Shown here piece by piece: positions 46,297-59,199 of a DNA stretch of 64,000 nt. The notes under the pieces are model-generated. The model ran no database searches, was not told the origin of the DNA, and saw only the letters and a list, made by a program, of their open reading frames with translations. Origin of the DNA: Acephala macrosclerotiorum (taxonomy: Eukaryota > Ascomycota > Leotiomycetes > Helotiales > Mollisiaceae); assembly GCA_014904845.1 (NCBI GenBank), contig MU119239.1, positions 124,001 through 188,000 of the forward strand, written 5' to 3'. Position 1 is the first letter of the stretch; each line of letters opens with the position of its first letter. Position numbers and translations under genes: made by a program.

Positions 46297-47169
46297 ATGT
46301 TGCTGCATTGGATCCTTAACCATCTCTTTCAATTGTTCACTCGTCACTCCCCAGGACCAGCAATGGAAAATCAAGATGACATCGCATTCGCGGAGAAAAC
46401 TATCACATCGAACTCAACATCCAAACATGTCGACAATCATTCCTCTGGCCCTGAGTTCGTGGGGACCTTCCACGCGGACTCACCTGAGGCCTCATTTCAC
46501 CTATTTTCGAGGCTGCCGACAGAGCTTCGTCTCTACATCTGGCAACTGAGCATGCCCGAACGCCGTGGGAGAGAAATCGGACCAATGTTATGGTTGAGGT
46601 CCAGAGCTTCCGGTATTCCTTCTACCCATGGCTGCCCTCTCCCGAGAGTTCTCTGGGTCAGTCACGAATCACGAGAAGTCGCCATCAAGGTCAACAAATA
46701 CACGATCCGAGACCATACTCTTAAACATTTACTTCCAGGCCACGGACGTGGTTTTGAGTACGTCGTCGATTATGAGCTTGACACCTTCGTCTTTCGAGAC
46801 ATGCTGAACTGGCTTCACTACACCTCAGCACTTCTTTTCTATGGGTCCGATCCAGCCTTTCGTCCTGTAAAAGCTGAGCTCGAAAGAATCATCCATCTCA
46901 AAATCGACGCCCTAGATCCAACACCAGATTGGTTCAGCTCCCAAGTTGAGAAGTATCTTCGACTCATACTTCCGGTATTCACCTCGCTGCAAAGTGTATG
47001 CTTTGCACTTGAGCTCGAGACTGGAGAAGCGAGCTGGGCTGAGCTGAATTTAGAATCTGCACAAAGCATCGGAGCTCAGTATCTCGCTGAATACAAGACT
47101 CGGCAGGAGGAGGAGGGACTTTCATGGCAACCACCGAAATTGGAGCTTCGAATTGTGGAAGTGCCCTAG
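46297..47169 (+). CDS. 2EXR domain-containing protein
   Basis: Single-exon frame, ATG at 46297 (alternative at 46363). The 2EXR signature is 'FHLFSRLPTELRLYIWQLSM' followed by 'PRVLWVSHESREVAIK' (LRVCRESR-like), the conserved pair that defines this family. The rest has mixed helices ('LERIIHLKIDALDPTPDWF') and no other domain. 2EXR proteins are abundant in filamentous ascomycetes; function is unknown. It begins 88 bases after a MITE-like element, which may have placed itself in the promoter. The frame is intact. Confidence 0.85.
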   Translation: MLLHWILNHLFQLFTRHSPGPAMENQDDIAFAEKTITSNSTSKHVDNHSSGPEFVGTFHADSPEASFHLFSRLPTELRLYIWQLSMPERRGREIGPMLWLRSRASGIPSTHGCPLPRVLWVSHESREVAIKVNKYTIRDHTLKHLLPGHGRGFEYVVDYELDTFVFRDMLNWLHYTSALLFYGSDPAFRPVKAELERIIHLKIDALDPTPDWFSSQVEKYLRLILPVFTSLQSVCFALELETGEASWAELNLESAQSIGAQYLAEYKTRQEEEGLSWQPPKLELRIVEVP

Positions 47170-47341
47170 GCTTACGGATGATAGCATCCCAGGCCGGATT
47201 CACTATGCTAAACGACTCATCCACCAAGGCTCTTCTCACAGCATGGACTCCAATGTCTACTCGGGTCTATCAGCATCACGACCTTTGAACTCTATTCAAC
47301 GAACAACATCTGAACCCGAATGCCGTGTCACTGAAGTGCCA

Positions 47342-47884
47342 TTATTCATCGTCGTCTCCTCTCAAGCTTTGGCTCATAGTTTTCAACGCCTCGACCACAG
47401 CTTTCTTTTTACCACGTTTCTTCTTGACCACCTCGGTATCGTAATCCAGACTTCCATCTTCACAGCGAATCACGAACCCTGGATACCTCGCCAACGCAAC
47501 TTCCTTCGCCTTTTTGGTTTCGTCAGGGAGCAACTTGTACGTCTCCTCCAGCTTCATTCTTGCCTTGCGAGTTCGTTGCCACGGCTGTGCCCCATCACCT
47601 TTACCAGGAATGCTTAGCGTCTTGTACTTTTTCCATGCTATCTCTAGATCTTCAACAAATTGTGCGTCGATCTTACTCGAGTCTCGAAGCCAGAGTTTAG
47701 GGAGGTCAGGACTGAGAGCCCAGTACCATTCAGGTTCGGCTTTGTTATACGTCTTGCTCTTGGAAGGACGGGCTCTCATAGACTTGTCTCCGGAGATGGG
47801 TGGCCGATAGATGTTTTCGGCCATGACGAGGAACTTTTTGCTATGATACCGTGTCTCGAGTTTCCCGTCTGTCTGTTGAAGCAT
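47342..47884 (-). CDS. Small hypothetical protein with LARYPGFV motif
   Basis: Single open frame of 180 codons from 47884 (a second ATG at 47824 starts MAENIYRPPISGD and is equally likely). Charged, Lys-rich protein without signal or membrane segment. Near the C-terminus it has 'KEVALARYPGFVIRCEDGSL' followed by DYD and a basic tail. The same LARYPGFV...DG.LDY pattern is in the next gene (48098-48535), so the two are tandem paralogues on the same strand. Family and function not recognised. Converges with the 2EXR gene. Confidence 0.6.
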   Translation of the reverse strand: MLQQTDGKLETRYHSKKFLVMAENIYRPPISGDKSMRARPSKSKTYNKAEPEWYWALSPDLPKLWLRDSSKIDAQFVEDLEIAWKKYKTLSIPGKGDGAQPWQRTRKARMKLEETYKLLPDETKKAKEVALARYPGFVIRCEDGSLDYDTEVVKKKRGKKKAVVEALKTMSQSLRGDDDE

Positions 47885-48097
47885 TTATTTAGAAAATTTG
47901 ATCCTTTTCGTTTGTTATTCATGATCACTCTAAATCACTCGTACATTGTACTGAATATCCAGGCCAAATGTTCGAGTGAATAACAATGTTCGTTCCCCAA
48001 AATGCAACGCATCTCAAATAGTCCAATTCCAATTCTTATCAAGACATCAACGCCCCACTTCAGACCTGATATTCCCATCACATCTCCCAGTCTTGCA

Positions 48098-48535
48098 TCA
48101 CCGCCAGCCTCCAAACTTCTTCTTTAAATTCTGCATCACGCTCTCCCCATGTCCAACATCCTTGACATCCATTTCCGCTAATCCGTAATCCAACCTACCA
48201 TCGCCGTACATGACAAAACCCGGATACCTCGCTAAATACAGCTCCGTCGCTTTCCTCTTCCTAAAATCCTGGATCTGCACCACATAGTATTGCATTTGTT
48301 CTCTTCTATCTTTGCTCATTCCTGCTTCTAATTCCTCACGCAGGAGCAAGACCTCGCGTCCTTCGAAGGGAGAACGGGGATGGCAGTGTGCTTTTAAGTA
48401 GAAGTGGGCGTTCTCGAGGAGATGTAGGGTGTGAATTGTGAGGGGGTAGGAGGGTGAGAAGTAGAGGGGTGGGAGGGAGCCGTAGATTGTTTGGGAGAGG
48501 TAGGTGTGGGCGCATTCTTCTGGTTGGGTTGCCAT
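48098..48535 (-). CDS. Small hypothetical protein with LARYPGFV motif (paralogue)
   Basis: Single open frame of 145 codons from ATG at 48535. N-terminal half: 'MATQPEECAHTYLSQTIYGS', 'TIHTLHLLENAHFYLKAHCH'; C-terminal half: 'RKRKATELYLARYPGFVMYG', DGRLDYG, and a basic end. The LARYPGFV...DGxLDY block matches the neighbour at 47342-47884, while the N-terminal halves differ. No known domain, signal peptide or membrane segment. About 750 bases from the AT-rich block, yet the frame is open, which suggests it is under selection or young. Confidence 0.6.
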   Translation of the reverse strand: MATQPEECAHTYLSQTIYGSLPPLYFSPSYPLTIHTLHLLENAHFYLKAHCHPRSPFEGREVLLLREELEAGMSKDRREQMQYYVVQIQDFRKRKATELYLARYPGFVMYGDGRLDYGLAEMDVKDVGHGESVMQNLKKKFGGWR

Positions 48536-49290
48536 TTCTCTTAAAGTGTTTATGATAAAGGAAGCCTTGACTGATGCTCGGGAACGACTTCGGAAAGGAG
48601 GGGATTGATTATTGAGGACAAGAAAAGATGAAGGGATAGGGGACTCGAGATATAAATATGTTTACCTCCAGCACGAGATAAGTCCTGACTGTTCGAGTCA
48701 CTTGAGATGAATTACTCACAAAAATAGTTGGTCTTTAAGTCTCTAGTCATGGGCCGCTGCTCTATAATTTCTTTCATGAGTCGTTGGCCAGGAGTTACAG
48801 CCCGACTCATCGCATTTCCCAACACCGTGATTCACTAAGGGCAACCCAACAGGGCAAGCAGAGTGAAGAACAAGCAAATGGTTGGATGATTAACACACCT
48901 TTTCCAGTCACAAAAGTCCAGCTTCCTTCCGCTATTTCCCCAAATTCCATCATTTACGCAGCTGGAGCAACAGGGCCAGTATATCCTCGAGCAACACCAA
49001 CAGCCTTTCTTAGGTACCTCCAAATCGGGCACACCTGCCGTACAGCAGCATAAAAGTAAGTCTTGAAACCACAGAAATAGTTTATGCAAAGTCCTTGACC
49101 TCTGTTACATTCGCAGTGCATGCTCTTCCGAAGTATTGTCCACGGGGTTTGTAGTGAAGGTGTGGGAGGGCTGAGTGTCCTAAACTTCACTCACTAAATC
49201 TCCAGGCTAATGTCCTAAAAATACGGGCCTTCCGTTCTCCTACCGGGGCCCGTACCTATACTACACTCACTACGAACTTTCGAAAACTTA
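48536..49290. other. Intergenic flank of the AT-rich block
   Basis: About 750 bases of ordinary composition with no clear gene. At about 49290 base composition changes abruptly to extreme AT. Confidence 0.55.
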
Positions 49291-49639
49291 TCGATTTTAA
49301 ACTTAACTTCAAAAAATTAAATATTTGCAATACTATATTCGATTACATTCAAATTTGAAATATAATATATTTGAATATAAACTATATAAATAAATAAATT
49401 TAAATTTTATATTAATAATTTTGTCGATTTTTTTTGTTACATGATTAAAAATATAAATTTGAAATTTTTTAATAAAAGAAAAATAATAAAAAATAAATTA
49501 AATAAATTATTAAAAGTTTTAATTAAAACTAAAATTAAAATTTAATCGTATTTGAATTATATAATTTAATAAATTTATTTTATACGTTATTATTAATATT
49601 ATTAAAAATATTTATTATTAGTAATAAATTAAAAACGAA

Positions 49640-50640
49640 ATAATTTATTAATTAATTATAAATTATAAATTTAATAAACGCGTAAAAATCAAAAAATATA
49701 ATTTCAATTTTAATACAAATAATATTAATTTTAATTCGATTTAGTATTTTACGTAATTATTAAATTAATATTATATTTATATTAATAATTTTTTTTGATA
49801 ATAAAATTAATTTAATTTAATTATTTAAAAAAATGGTTTTAATTTTCTTTTATTATAATTCGTTAATATATAAAATTTATTAATATTTTAATATAAAAAT
49901 TATATAATTAAATTTTAAAAATAATATTAATAAATTAATATTATTTTCGAAGTTTATTAAAAATTATAAATATCAAAATTGAAATAAATATTTTTTTTTA
50001 TTCGCATTTTAAAATAATTCGTATTTAAATTTTTTTTTTAAAATTTTATTATAATATTCGTCGAATTATTTTAATCGTTAATTTGTCGAATTTTTTATAA
50101 TTTTTTACATTTATACAATTGATAAAAAATTATAATATCGATTATAAAATTTTCTTTTTTTAATTATTTTTAATTTAATTAAATATTTGTATAATAAATA
50201 TAAATTTATATAAAAAATTATTAAAATTTTAAAAAAATCGAATTATTAAATAATTATATTAATAATAAATTTAATTATAATTATTATATCGATTTTTTTA
50301 TTATATTATATATTTCAAAAATTAAAATACTTTTAATAACGCGTTTATTTTTAATAAAATTATAATAAAAAAAAACCAATTTAATTTCGAATTTTTTATT
50401 ATTTAATTAATATTTATTTATTAAAATAATTTTATATTTAATTTAAAAATTAAAAATTTTATTGTTTATAAATAAATTATTAATAAAAACGAAAAATTTT
50501 ATTATAAATAAATTAAAAATAATATATTTAAATTTTCGATTTAAAATTTTAATTTATTTTTTCAATTTTTTATTTAATATAATAATTTTTTTTTCGTTAA
50601 ATTTTAATATTAAATAATTAATCGTTCGTTTTAAAAATTA
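49640..50640. repeat. RIP-mutated repeat, partner of 59200-60540
   Basis: Blocks such as TTATTAATTAATTATAAATT with AATAAACGCG, 'AATATCGATTATAAAA' and 'AATTAAAATACTTTTAATAA' recur in the same order at 59200-60540, with differences of the C/T and G/A type plus small indels. At about 50650 the match stops where the LTR-like copy begins. Confidence 0.6.
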
Positions 50641-50659
50641 ATATTAACTTTTATTAAAT

Positions 50660-51290
50660 TACACGTTTATTACGTAGTACGAGTTTTTTCAATTATAAGC
50701 GATTTTATTTAAATTTAATCGAAGTATTCAAATGTAATAATTTGATTGATCTATTAAAAAATATTGCGATTTGTAATTTCGAAATAATATACAATCGATT
50801 CGATAAAAAATATTAAAATTTTAATTAATATACGATTACAATTATAAGTTATTTATTAAAACAAATTATATAAGATTTATAAATAAATTAAAACTCGATT
50901 AAATATATTTAAATTTTAAATTTCAAGTAATTTTATTAATTCGTTATTATATAAATTAATAGAATATAATCGTATTTAATAAAAATCGCGATCGTAAAAA
51001 TTTTTAAATGCGTTTTTGTTTTAAGTATCTAGAATTTAAATATTGAAATATTAAAAATTTATTTTACGATTATGTAATTTTTGAAAAAAGTCTTAAAAAA
51101 TATTTTCTTAGTAAATAATTTTTTATAATCAATTGAATTGATCATAGTAATTAAATATAAAACGAAAATTTCAAAGAATATTTTTTTAATATAAAGTTTT
51201 ATAATAAGTGCATTTTTATTTTAAGTATTAAAATATTTTTATAATTGTGTAATTGATTTAAAAAATAAATTACTTTAAAAATTATTAATT
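50660..51290 (+). repeat. RIP-mutated LTR-like copy (5' part)
   Basis: Aligns with the unmutated island from about 54450 onward: for example 'GGTGCTCAAATGCAGCGATT' in the island is AGTATTCAAATGTAATAATT here. Differences are overwhelmingly C to T or G to A. It fades near 51290 before the 3' part of the island. Confidence 0.75.
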
Positions 51291-52622
51291 TTTTTTAGTA
51301 TTTAGTATTAATAGCGTTTATCGAATTGCGAATTAATACGACGATATATATAAACGACGTATTTATATTCGCATTATACAAAGATTTTAAAAAAATATTT
51401 AAAACGTTAAAAATAAAATTTAATTTTGAAATAAAACTCGCAAAAAACGAGTTTATAATTTTTAAACGTATTAAAAAAATTGAAAAATTAAAATTACGAT
51501 AAATAATTAAATTTTTAAATAAAAACTAATAATCAAATATTTTAATATTTATTTCGATAAATAATTACGATTTACGAAATATATAATTTAAAAATATTAA
51601 ACGATTTTTTTAATATTAAATTTTATAAATAAAATCGAAAAAACAATAAAAAAATTTCGTTTAAAAAAGTTTAAACGATTATTAAAACGATTATTTTATC
51701 GATATTTTTATACGAATTAAAATTATAATAAAAAAATATATTTATATTAAAAAAAAAAAACGAAATAAAAATAAAAAATAAAAAAATTAAATAAAATATT
51801 TAATATCGTTAAACGAATAATATTATCGATATATAAAATAATATTTATAAAAGCGTTTATTTACAAATTGAAAATATTAAATATAAAAATTTTTTTTAAA
51901 AAAAAAAACGAAAAAACGACGATTTGAAATTGAAAATATTATTAAAATATTATTTTTTTATTCGAAATTATAATCGAATAAAATAAACGAAAAAAAATAA
52001 ATAAAAATTTATTATACGAAAAAAATAAAAATTTATAAACGCTATAAAATTATTTAAAAAATGAAAACGAAATTCGAAAATATAATTTCGAAAAAAATTA
52101 AATATAATTTAATTAAAAAAAATCGAAAACGTTTAAAAATTTAAAATGAAATCGAAATTATAAAACTAGTAAATTTTTATTATATTAATTAAAAAAAAAC
52201 AATAATACGTAATTAATCGCTTTTGAAATAAAATTAAAAAATATTAATACAATATTATAAAAAAATACAATTAAAATAAAAATTAAATTTATTTCGATTA
52301 ATGCGAATTTTAAAATAATTAAAAAAACAATTTAAAAAAATTGTTTTATTATATATTATATTTTTATTAAAAACGAAAATTTAATCAAATAAACGTATAA
52401 AAATAATTTTTATATCGATTATAAATAAATAAAAAAATACGTTAAAAAATAATAAAAATTGAAAATATATTAATAGAATTTTTAATTGATATTATTTTTA
52501 AATAAAATATTTAAAATAAAAAAATAAAAACAAATATTATAATTATATTAGCGATTTAAAATTGAATACGAAAATAATTACGTTTTAATAAAAATACGTA
52601 TCGCGTTACAAAGAACGAGAAA

Positions 52623-52823
52623 ATGAAATCGCAATTTTATACAAATCTAAAAATTATTTACGAGTTTTTACGAATTGATTATACGAAAAAAAAATCGACG
52701 ATAAAGTTTATTATAGTTTTAAAATCGAAATACGATAATTTCGAGAAATATTATTTGAAATTTAAATATAATATATATACGAAATATTTTTATAAATTTT
52801 TTAAATTGCGAAATCGAGTATAA
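52623..52823 (+). other. Possible retrotransposon gag relic
   Basis: A 66-codon frame in otherwise stop-filled DNA, reading 'YTNLKIIYEFLRIDYTKKKS' and 'LKSKYDNFEKYYLKFKYNIY'. The Lys/Tyr/Phe/Ile-rich text is what RIP makes of a coding frame. Resemblance to a Copia-type gag is weak and is only a suggestion. Confidence 0.35.
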
Positions 52824-53589
52824 AATTAAAATTTTAAACGAAAAAAAAAAATCGATTTTATATTAATAATAATAGAAAATAAAAATATAAAATTATATTT
52901 ATATTATTAAATTAATAAAAAACGTCGCGAGAATAGTTTTTATAAAAAAAAACAAATAAAAAAAAATTAAAACGCGAAAAAACAAAATTTAATAATTATT
53001 TAAAATTAAAAACAAATTAAAAATATTAATATATTAATTAAAAAAAGAAATTAAAAATTATAAATATAAAAAAACAAATCGTTTAAAATAGAAATTATAA
53101 ATTAAATATTTTCGAAAAAAAGTAATTAAAATTAAATTTTAAATTAATAATATAATAATAAAAAAAAACAAATAAAATTTAAAACAAATTAATTGTATAA
53201 ATCGTATTATTAATAAAAAATCGAAAAAAATAATAAAAATAATCGAAAAATTAAATGAAATTTTTTTTTGAAATAATATAATATTTAAAAATTAAAAAAA
53301 AAAAATTCTAAGTAAAAAATAAAAAATCGTAAAAAATATTAAATTTTATTTATTTTTATATATTTTATTTTAATAAAACGATAAAAAATACAAATATTAT
53401 TAATTAAATAAAAAAATAATTAATATAAAAATAATAAATAAAAAATTAATATTCGATATAAATTATTATAATTTTATTATTTAATAATAAATAAGAATTC
53501 AAAATAAATTTTATTTTATTTTATAATTATATAATTTTCGAAAAAAAATTTAAAAAGTTTTTTTTTAAAATTATAAATTAAATAAAATA

Positions 53590-53990
53590 ATTTAAATTAA
53601 TTAAATCGATCGTAGTAATTAAATATAAAACGAGAATTTTAAAAAATATTCTTTAGTAATAAAATTTTGTAATAATTGAATTTTTATTTTAAATATTAAA
53701 AAGTTTATTATTTTATTGATTTTATTATTCGATAAAATTTAAAATTTTAATAAAATTATTTTAATTTCAAATACTTATAAAACGTTTAAATTAAAAGTTT
53801 TTAATTTGCAATTTAAAATAAAAATAAATTATTAAAATCGAAAATTTTATAATTTTTCGTAAAAACGTTTTTGTGAAATTTGTAAAGTAAAATATATATC
53901 GAGTATCGAAAGAAAAAACTCGTTTATTGATTAATTCGTTTGTAAATCGATAAATAGATTTTTTTTTTCGATACAAAAAAAATATTTTAA
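53590..53990 (+). repeat. RIP-mutated LTR-like copy (3' part)
   Basis: Aligns with island bases about 54915-55315: 'ATCGAGTATCGAAAGAAAAA' occurs in both, and the GC-rich hairpin text of the island is converted to A/T here while CpG sites remain. Confidence 0.75.
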
Positions 53991-54397
53991 TAAATAAATC
54001 GAAAATTATTTTAAATTAATAAATTATAATAATATAAATTTTTTTAATTCGTTGTTTTTAACATTTAATTTAAAAATTAAATAATTTAATATTTATTAAT
54101 TTTAATTTTTTATTTTAATTTTTTTATTATAATAAAATTATATTTTCGAATTAAATTAAAATGTATTTATTAAAAATTTAATATTATTAAATTCGTTTTT
54201 TTCGAAAATAATTTTTTTTTTTTTATTAATATAAACGTATTATCGATTTATATTTTAATAACGTTAAAAAATAAAAATTATATATTAATGTAATTATAAA
54301 TAGTTTTTTTTTATAATATTTATAATACGTAATTTATTAATATATTTTTATTTTCGTAATATTATATAAAAATTTCAAAATAATTATAATTATTGCT

Positions 54398-55312
54398 TGT
54401 CCGGTTTAAGGACTAACGTCAACTTTTCTATATACACGTAATATCAACACTTCTTACAATGAGCGATTTCACTCAAATTTAACCGAGGTGCTCAAATGCA
54501 GCGATTTGATTGGTCTGTTAAGGAATTCGGCAGTCCCGTGACTTCGGACTAATATGCAGTCGATCCGGTGAAAAACACTAAAACTTCAATGAATATGCGA
54601 CTACAGTTATAAGTTATTTACTAATACAAATCATATAATAATTGCAAATAAGTTGAAACTCAATTAAATACCTTCAAATTTCAAGTTTCAAGCCATTCTA
54701 TTAATTCGTTGTTGCGCAAATCAATAGAATAGAGTCGCACTCAGCCAAAATGGCGACCGCAAAACTCCTAAGTGCGCTTCTGCCTTAGGCACTTAGGCCG
54801 GCAACCGCTGTGAAGCTAAAACTCTCTAAGTGCTGAGCATCTCTATAGCTGCGCAGCTTTCGAGGGGGGTCCTAGAGGGTCTCCCTCTAGAATTATATAC
54901 TAAGTAATGTAATCTAAATTGATTGAATCGATCGTAGCAATTAAATATAAAGACGGGAGTCCCAGGGGGTGTCCCCCTGGTAATATGAGGCTCCGCAGTG
55001 CGTTTCTGCCTTAGGCACTAAGGAGCTTATCAGCTTATCGACTTCACCGCTCGGCAGAATCTAAAACTACTACTTCAATAAAATCATTCCAACTTCAAAG
55101 CCTTATAAAACGCTCAAATTAAGAGCTTTTGACTTGAAACTTGAAATATAAGTAAATTACTAAAGTCGAAGACTTTGTAGCCCCCCGCAGGGGCGCCCCT
55201 GCGAGGCCTGCGAAGCAAAATGTGCGTCGAGTATCGAAAGAAAAAGTCCGTCCGCTATTGGCTCGCTTAGCGAGCCGCCGGACGGGCCTTTTCTTTCGAA
55301 ACGAGAGAAACA
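54398..55312. mobile_element. Nearly unmutated LTR-like island (about 915 bp)
   Basis: A block of normal composition inside the AT-rich DNA. It begins TGTCCGG and ends GAAACA, a TG...CA layout typical of LTRs. No clear target-site duplication is seen. It holds several GC-rich palindromes (about 54870-54900, 54958-54985, 55180-55205, 55245-55290). Mutated relatives lie at 50660-51290 and 53590-53990. A 64-codon minus frame (55119-55313) mirrors a mutated one at 53791-53976 and is likely non-coding. Probably a solo LTR inserted after RIP of the surroundings, or one that escaped it. Confidence 0.7.
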
Positions 55313-58300
55313 TTTTATTTAATAAATATAAATAATAATTTTTTTTTTTAATAAACGTATTAATATAAATTAAATATAAATTTGAATAATATTACAAAAT
55401 TATATTTTTATTTTTTTATTTAAAAATTAAATTAAAAAAAAATATTAAAACGATAATTAATTATTAAATAATTTTTTAAATTATTAAAAATTATATAAAA
55501 AAAAAAATTTTTATTATTATATTTTTAAATTATTAATTTCGATTTTTGGTAAAAAATATTAATAATTTTATTTTTAATTTTATTAATTAATTTCGAATTA
55601 AAAATTCGAATTTTAATATATTTAATAAAATTATATTAAATATAATTAAAAAAAAATTTATAATTAAATTATCGATTTTTTTTTAAACGTTTTAAATAAT
55701 TATTTAAAAATTATAATTGTATTTTCTTTTTATAGTTTTAATAATAATTTTATATCGATTTTTTTTTATTTATTATAAAAAATTATAAATATTTTAATTT
55801 TTTTAATAATAATAATAATAAATTAATTATTAAAATTTTTATAATTTTTTTTATTATTTTTAATAAAATTATAATATTTATTTTATTTAAATTTTTTATT
55901 ACGTTCGTTTTTAATTTGTAATTTTTTTAAGTATTTTTAATTACGTTTTTTAATTAATTTTTAATTTAATTCACTCGATTAAAAAAAATAAAAATAATAA
56001 ATTTTTTTTTTTAATTTTTTTAATTATTTTTTTAATTATTGATTTAATTATAAACTTTTAATTTTTTTTTTTATATAATAAAATTTAATAATTATTAAAT
56101 GAAAATTAATTAATTTATAAAATATATTAATTATATATATTTTTTAATTAATTATTAATAATTTATATAGTTTTTTTTTATATATTTTTTTTATATTAAA
56201 TGCGTATTTCAAATAAATTTAATAAATTTAATATAAACTTTGTATTTAAATGGTTTTTTATTATAAACGTGTTATTAATTTAATATTAAACGTATAAATA
56301 ACGTATTTTTTTAATAATTAATAATAATAATATATTATTATTAATTATTTTCAAATAAATTTTAAAAATTAATAATATAAATATAATATCGTTTAATTTT
56401 ATCGAATTATTATTTATAATATTATATTTTTATTAATTTGTTTTTTAATTAATTTGTCGCGAATAATTTTATAAACTCGATATAATAAAATATAATATTT
56501 TTTTATTTTATTTATATTATTATAAGTTTTAACGAATATTTTTTTGATTTTAATTATTATTATTTTAACGTTTTATTAAAATTTTATAAATAAATTTTTT
56601 TTTTTCAATATTATAAATAATATAATTTAATAATTTTTAATACGTATTAATTTAATATAAATATAATATATTTTATATTATTTTTATAAATATATTTTTT
56701 ATAAATTTAATAATTTGAAATATTATAAACGAATTTATTATTTATATATTTAATAATAATAATAATATTTAATATTTATATTATAATTAATTCGTTAAAT
56801 TTTTTTTATAAAACGTTATATTAATAAATAATTAAAACGTTTATATAATTAATATAATTTAATATTAATAAATTAATTTTAAATTAATTTTTTTATAATA
56901 AAATAATATTTTTATTAAAATAAATTTTATAAATTTTAATCGTAAAAATATTTAATTAAACGTTAATATTAAATATTTATAATATTATAAATTGTAATTA
57001 ATTAATAATTAATATTTCGACGATTTTATTATTTAATATAATTTTTTAAAAAAACTTTTTAAAAATATTAATTTATAAAAATAAAAAATAAATATTAATT
57101 TAATTCGAATAATTTAAATTATAATTATAAATTATTAAATATATTTTTCTTTGTAATAATATAATAAATAAATTAATTATTTAAAATAATTTTTATTTTC
57201 GTTTTTTATTTTTATATTTGTTAATAATTGATTTATTTTTTAATAAATTTTTTATTTTTCCGATTTTAATAAAATTTTTTTAATAATTATTATAATATTT
57301 TAATTTATTATATATTGAATTTATTATTAAAATTTTATATATATTTATTATTGTTTTTTTATCGTATATTTTATAAATTAATATTTTGATTTATTATAAA
57401 TATAATATTTTTTTTAATATAATTTTTTTTAAAATTTAAAATTTTTATATTATTTATTTTAAAAAAAATTTTAATTTCGATATTTTTTTTTATTTTGTTT
57501 TTAATCGCGTTTTTTATTTTTATTTTTTATAAATATAATTAATTTAATTTTAATCGATTTTATTTTTTTTATTTTGAAAAATAAAATTTTAATTATATTA
57601 TTATATTTTATATAATTATATAATAGTATTTATTATTAATTACAATTTAATATAAACGTTTTTAAAAATATTAATAAATTTATATAAAATAAAATTATAT
57701 TTTTTAATATTTTAATAAACGCTAATAATTTAATTTTATAAATTATATTTCGTTTAATATTTTAATAATAAATTAAATTATATTTTTTGAAATTAATTAA
57801 AAAATAATTATAAATAATTCAATTTAAATTTTATTAAATTAATTATAATAATTTTTATTAAAAATTCTTTTTATAAAAATATATATAATTAATAATTTTT
57901 TTCAATTTTGAAATAAATTTTTATTATTATTATTAATATAATAAAATCGAATTTTCTTTTATAAATTTATTAAAATAAAATATATTTATACGTTTTATAA
58001 AATTAATAAAAAATGTTTTATTATATTATAATAATTATAAAAAATTAATAATTTACAATTAAAAATATTATTAATAAATAAATTGAATATTTTATATTTA
58101 TAAAAAAAATATAAAAAATAATCGTAAAAATAATTATAATCGTAAAAAAAAATTCGTATTAATTATTAATATTAAAATACTTTAATTAATTAACAATTTT
58201 TATTTATATTTATTTATAAAAAAAAATTTATTAAAAATTTTTTTTTAAATTATTAATAATAAATTTTTTATTTTTTAATATTTAAATTTTATAAATATAT

Positions 58301-59199
58301 AAAAAATTTCGTAAACGACGTATAATATTTTTATATATTAAACGTAAAAAATTATATATATATTTTTTAAAGTTTTTTTAAAAATATTTTTATAAATTAT
58401 AATTTGAATATTTTTTTTTTTTATATATTTTAAATCGATAAAAAATATATTTATTTAATATTTTTTTATTAAAAATTTTATCGTTTATAAAATTGAAATA
58501 TTTTTTTTATTTGTTTTTATTATTAACAAATTTATTATTTCAAAAAATAATTATATAATAAATAATAAAAAAATTAAAAATTTTAATTCGAATTCAAATA
58601 AATATTATTATTAATATTTATACGTTTTTAATTAAATAACGAATAAAAATATAAAAAAAAATATAAAAATTTATTTTTAATATAAATTTAAAATTATTTT
58701 TACGTTTTTTTATTCGTTTTTTATAAACGTTATTTGTAAAAAAATTTCATTAAAAAAACGAATTAAAAAACGAGCGTAATAAGTATAATTTACTAAAACT
58801 TAAAAAAGAAAAATAAAATTGAATTAATATTCAATTTTTATGATTTCGATTAATAATATCGAGTTAAAAACGTACGTATAATACGTAATAACGCTTTATA
58901 ATATTATTATTTTATATAATAAACGTAAATTTAAAAAGTAAATATAAATTAAAAATTGTTTTTATATTGTTTTTTTTTTAAGTTTTTAATATTTTTAATA
59001 TTTTTAATATGTTTTTATAAAAAAAATTTATAAATTTTTTTTTTTTTAAAAATATATTAATTATTTTAAATATTTTTTTATAAAAAATAAACTGTTTAAA
59101 AAAAAAATATTATAAATTAATTTTTTTAAATAAAAATTTAATTATTTTGTAATTAATTAAACAATTATTAATTAATATTAATAATAAATTAAAAATAAA

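Larger units (their letters stand above)
49290..54397. repeat. RIP-degraded AT-rich repeat block, left part
   Basis: Very low G+C by eye; almost no open frames, and nearly every remaining C is followed by G. This is the mark of saturated repeat-induced point mutation of transposon DNA. It contains mutated copies of the LTR-like sequence of 54398-55312 (at about 50660-51290 and 53590-53990), a copy of a segment found again at 59200-60540, and one short frame at 52623-52823. Confidence 0.9.

Noticed and set aside
55119..55313. 64-codon Arg-rich frame as a gene
   Set aside because: It lies across hairpins of the LTR-like island, and its mutated twin at 53791-53976 suggests repeat DNA only.
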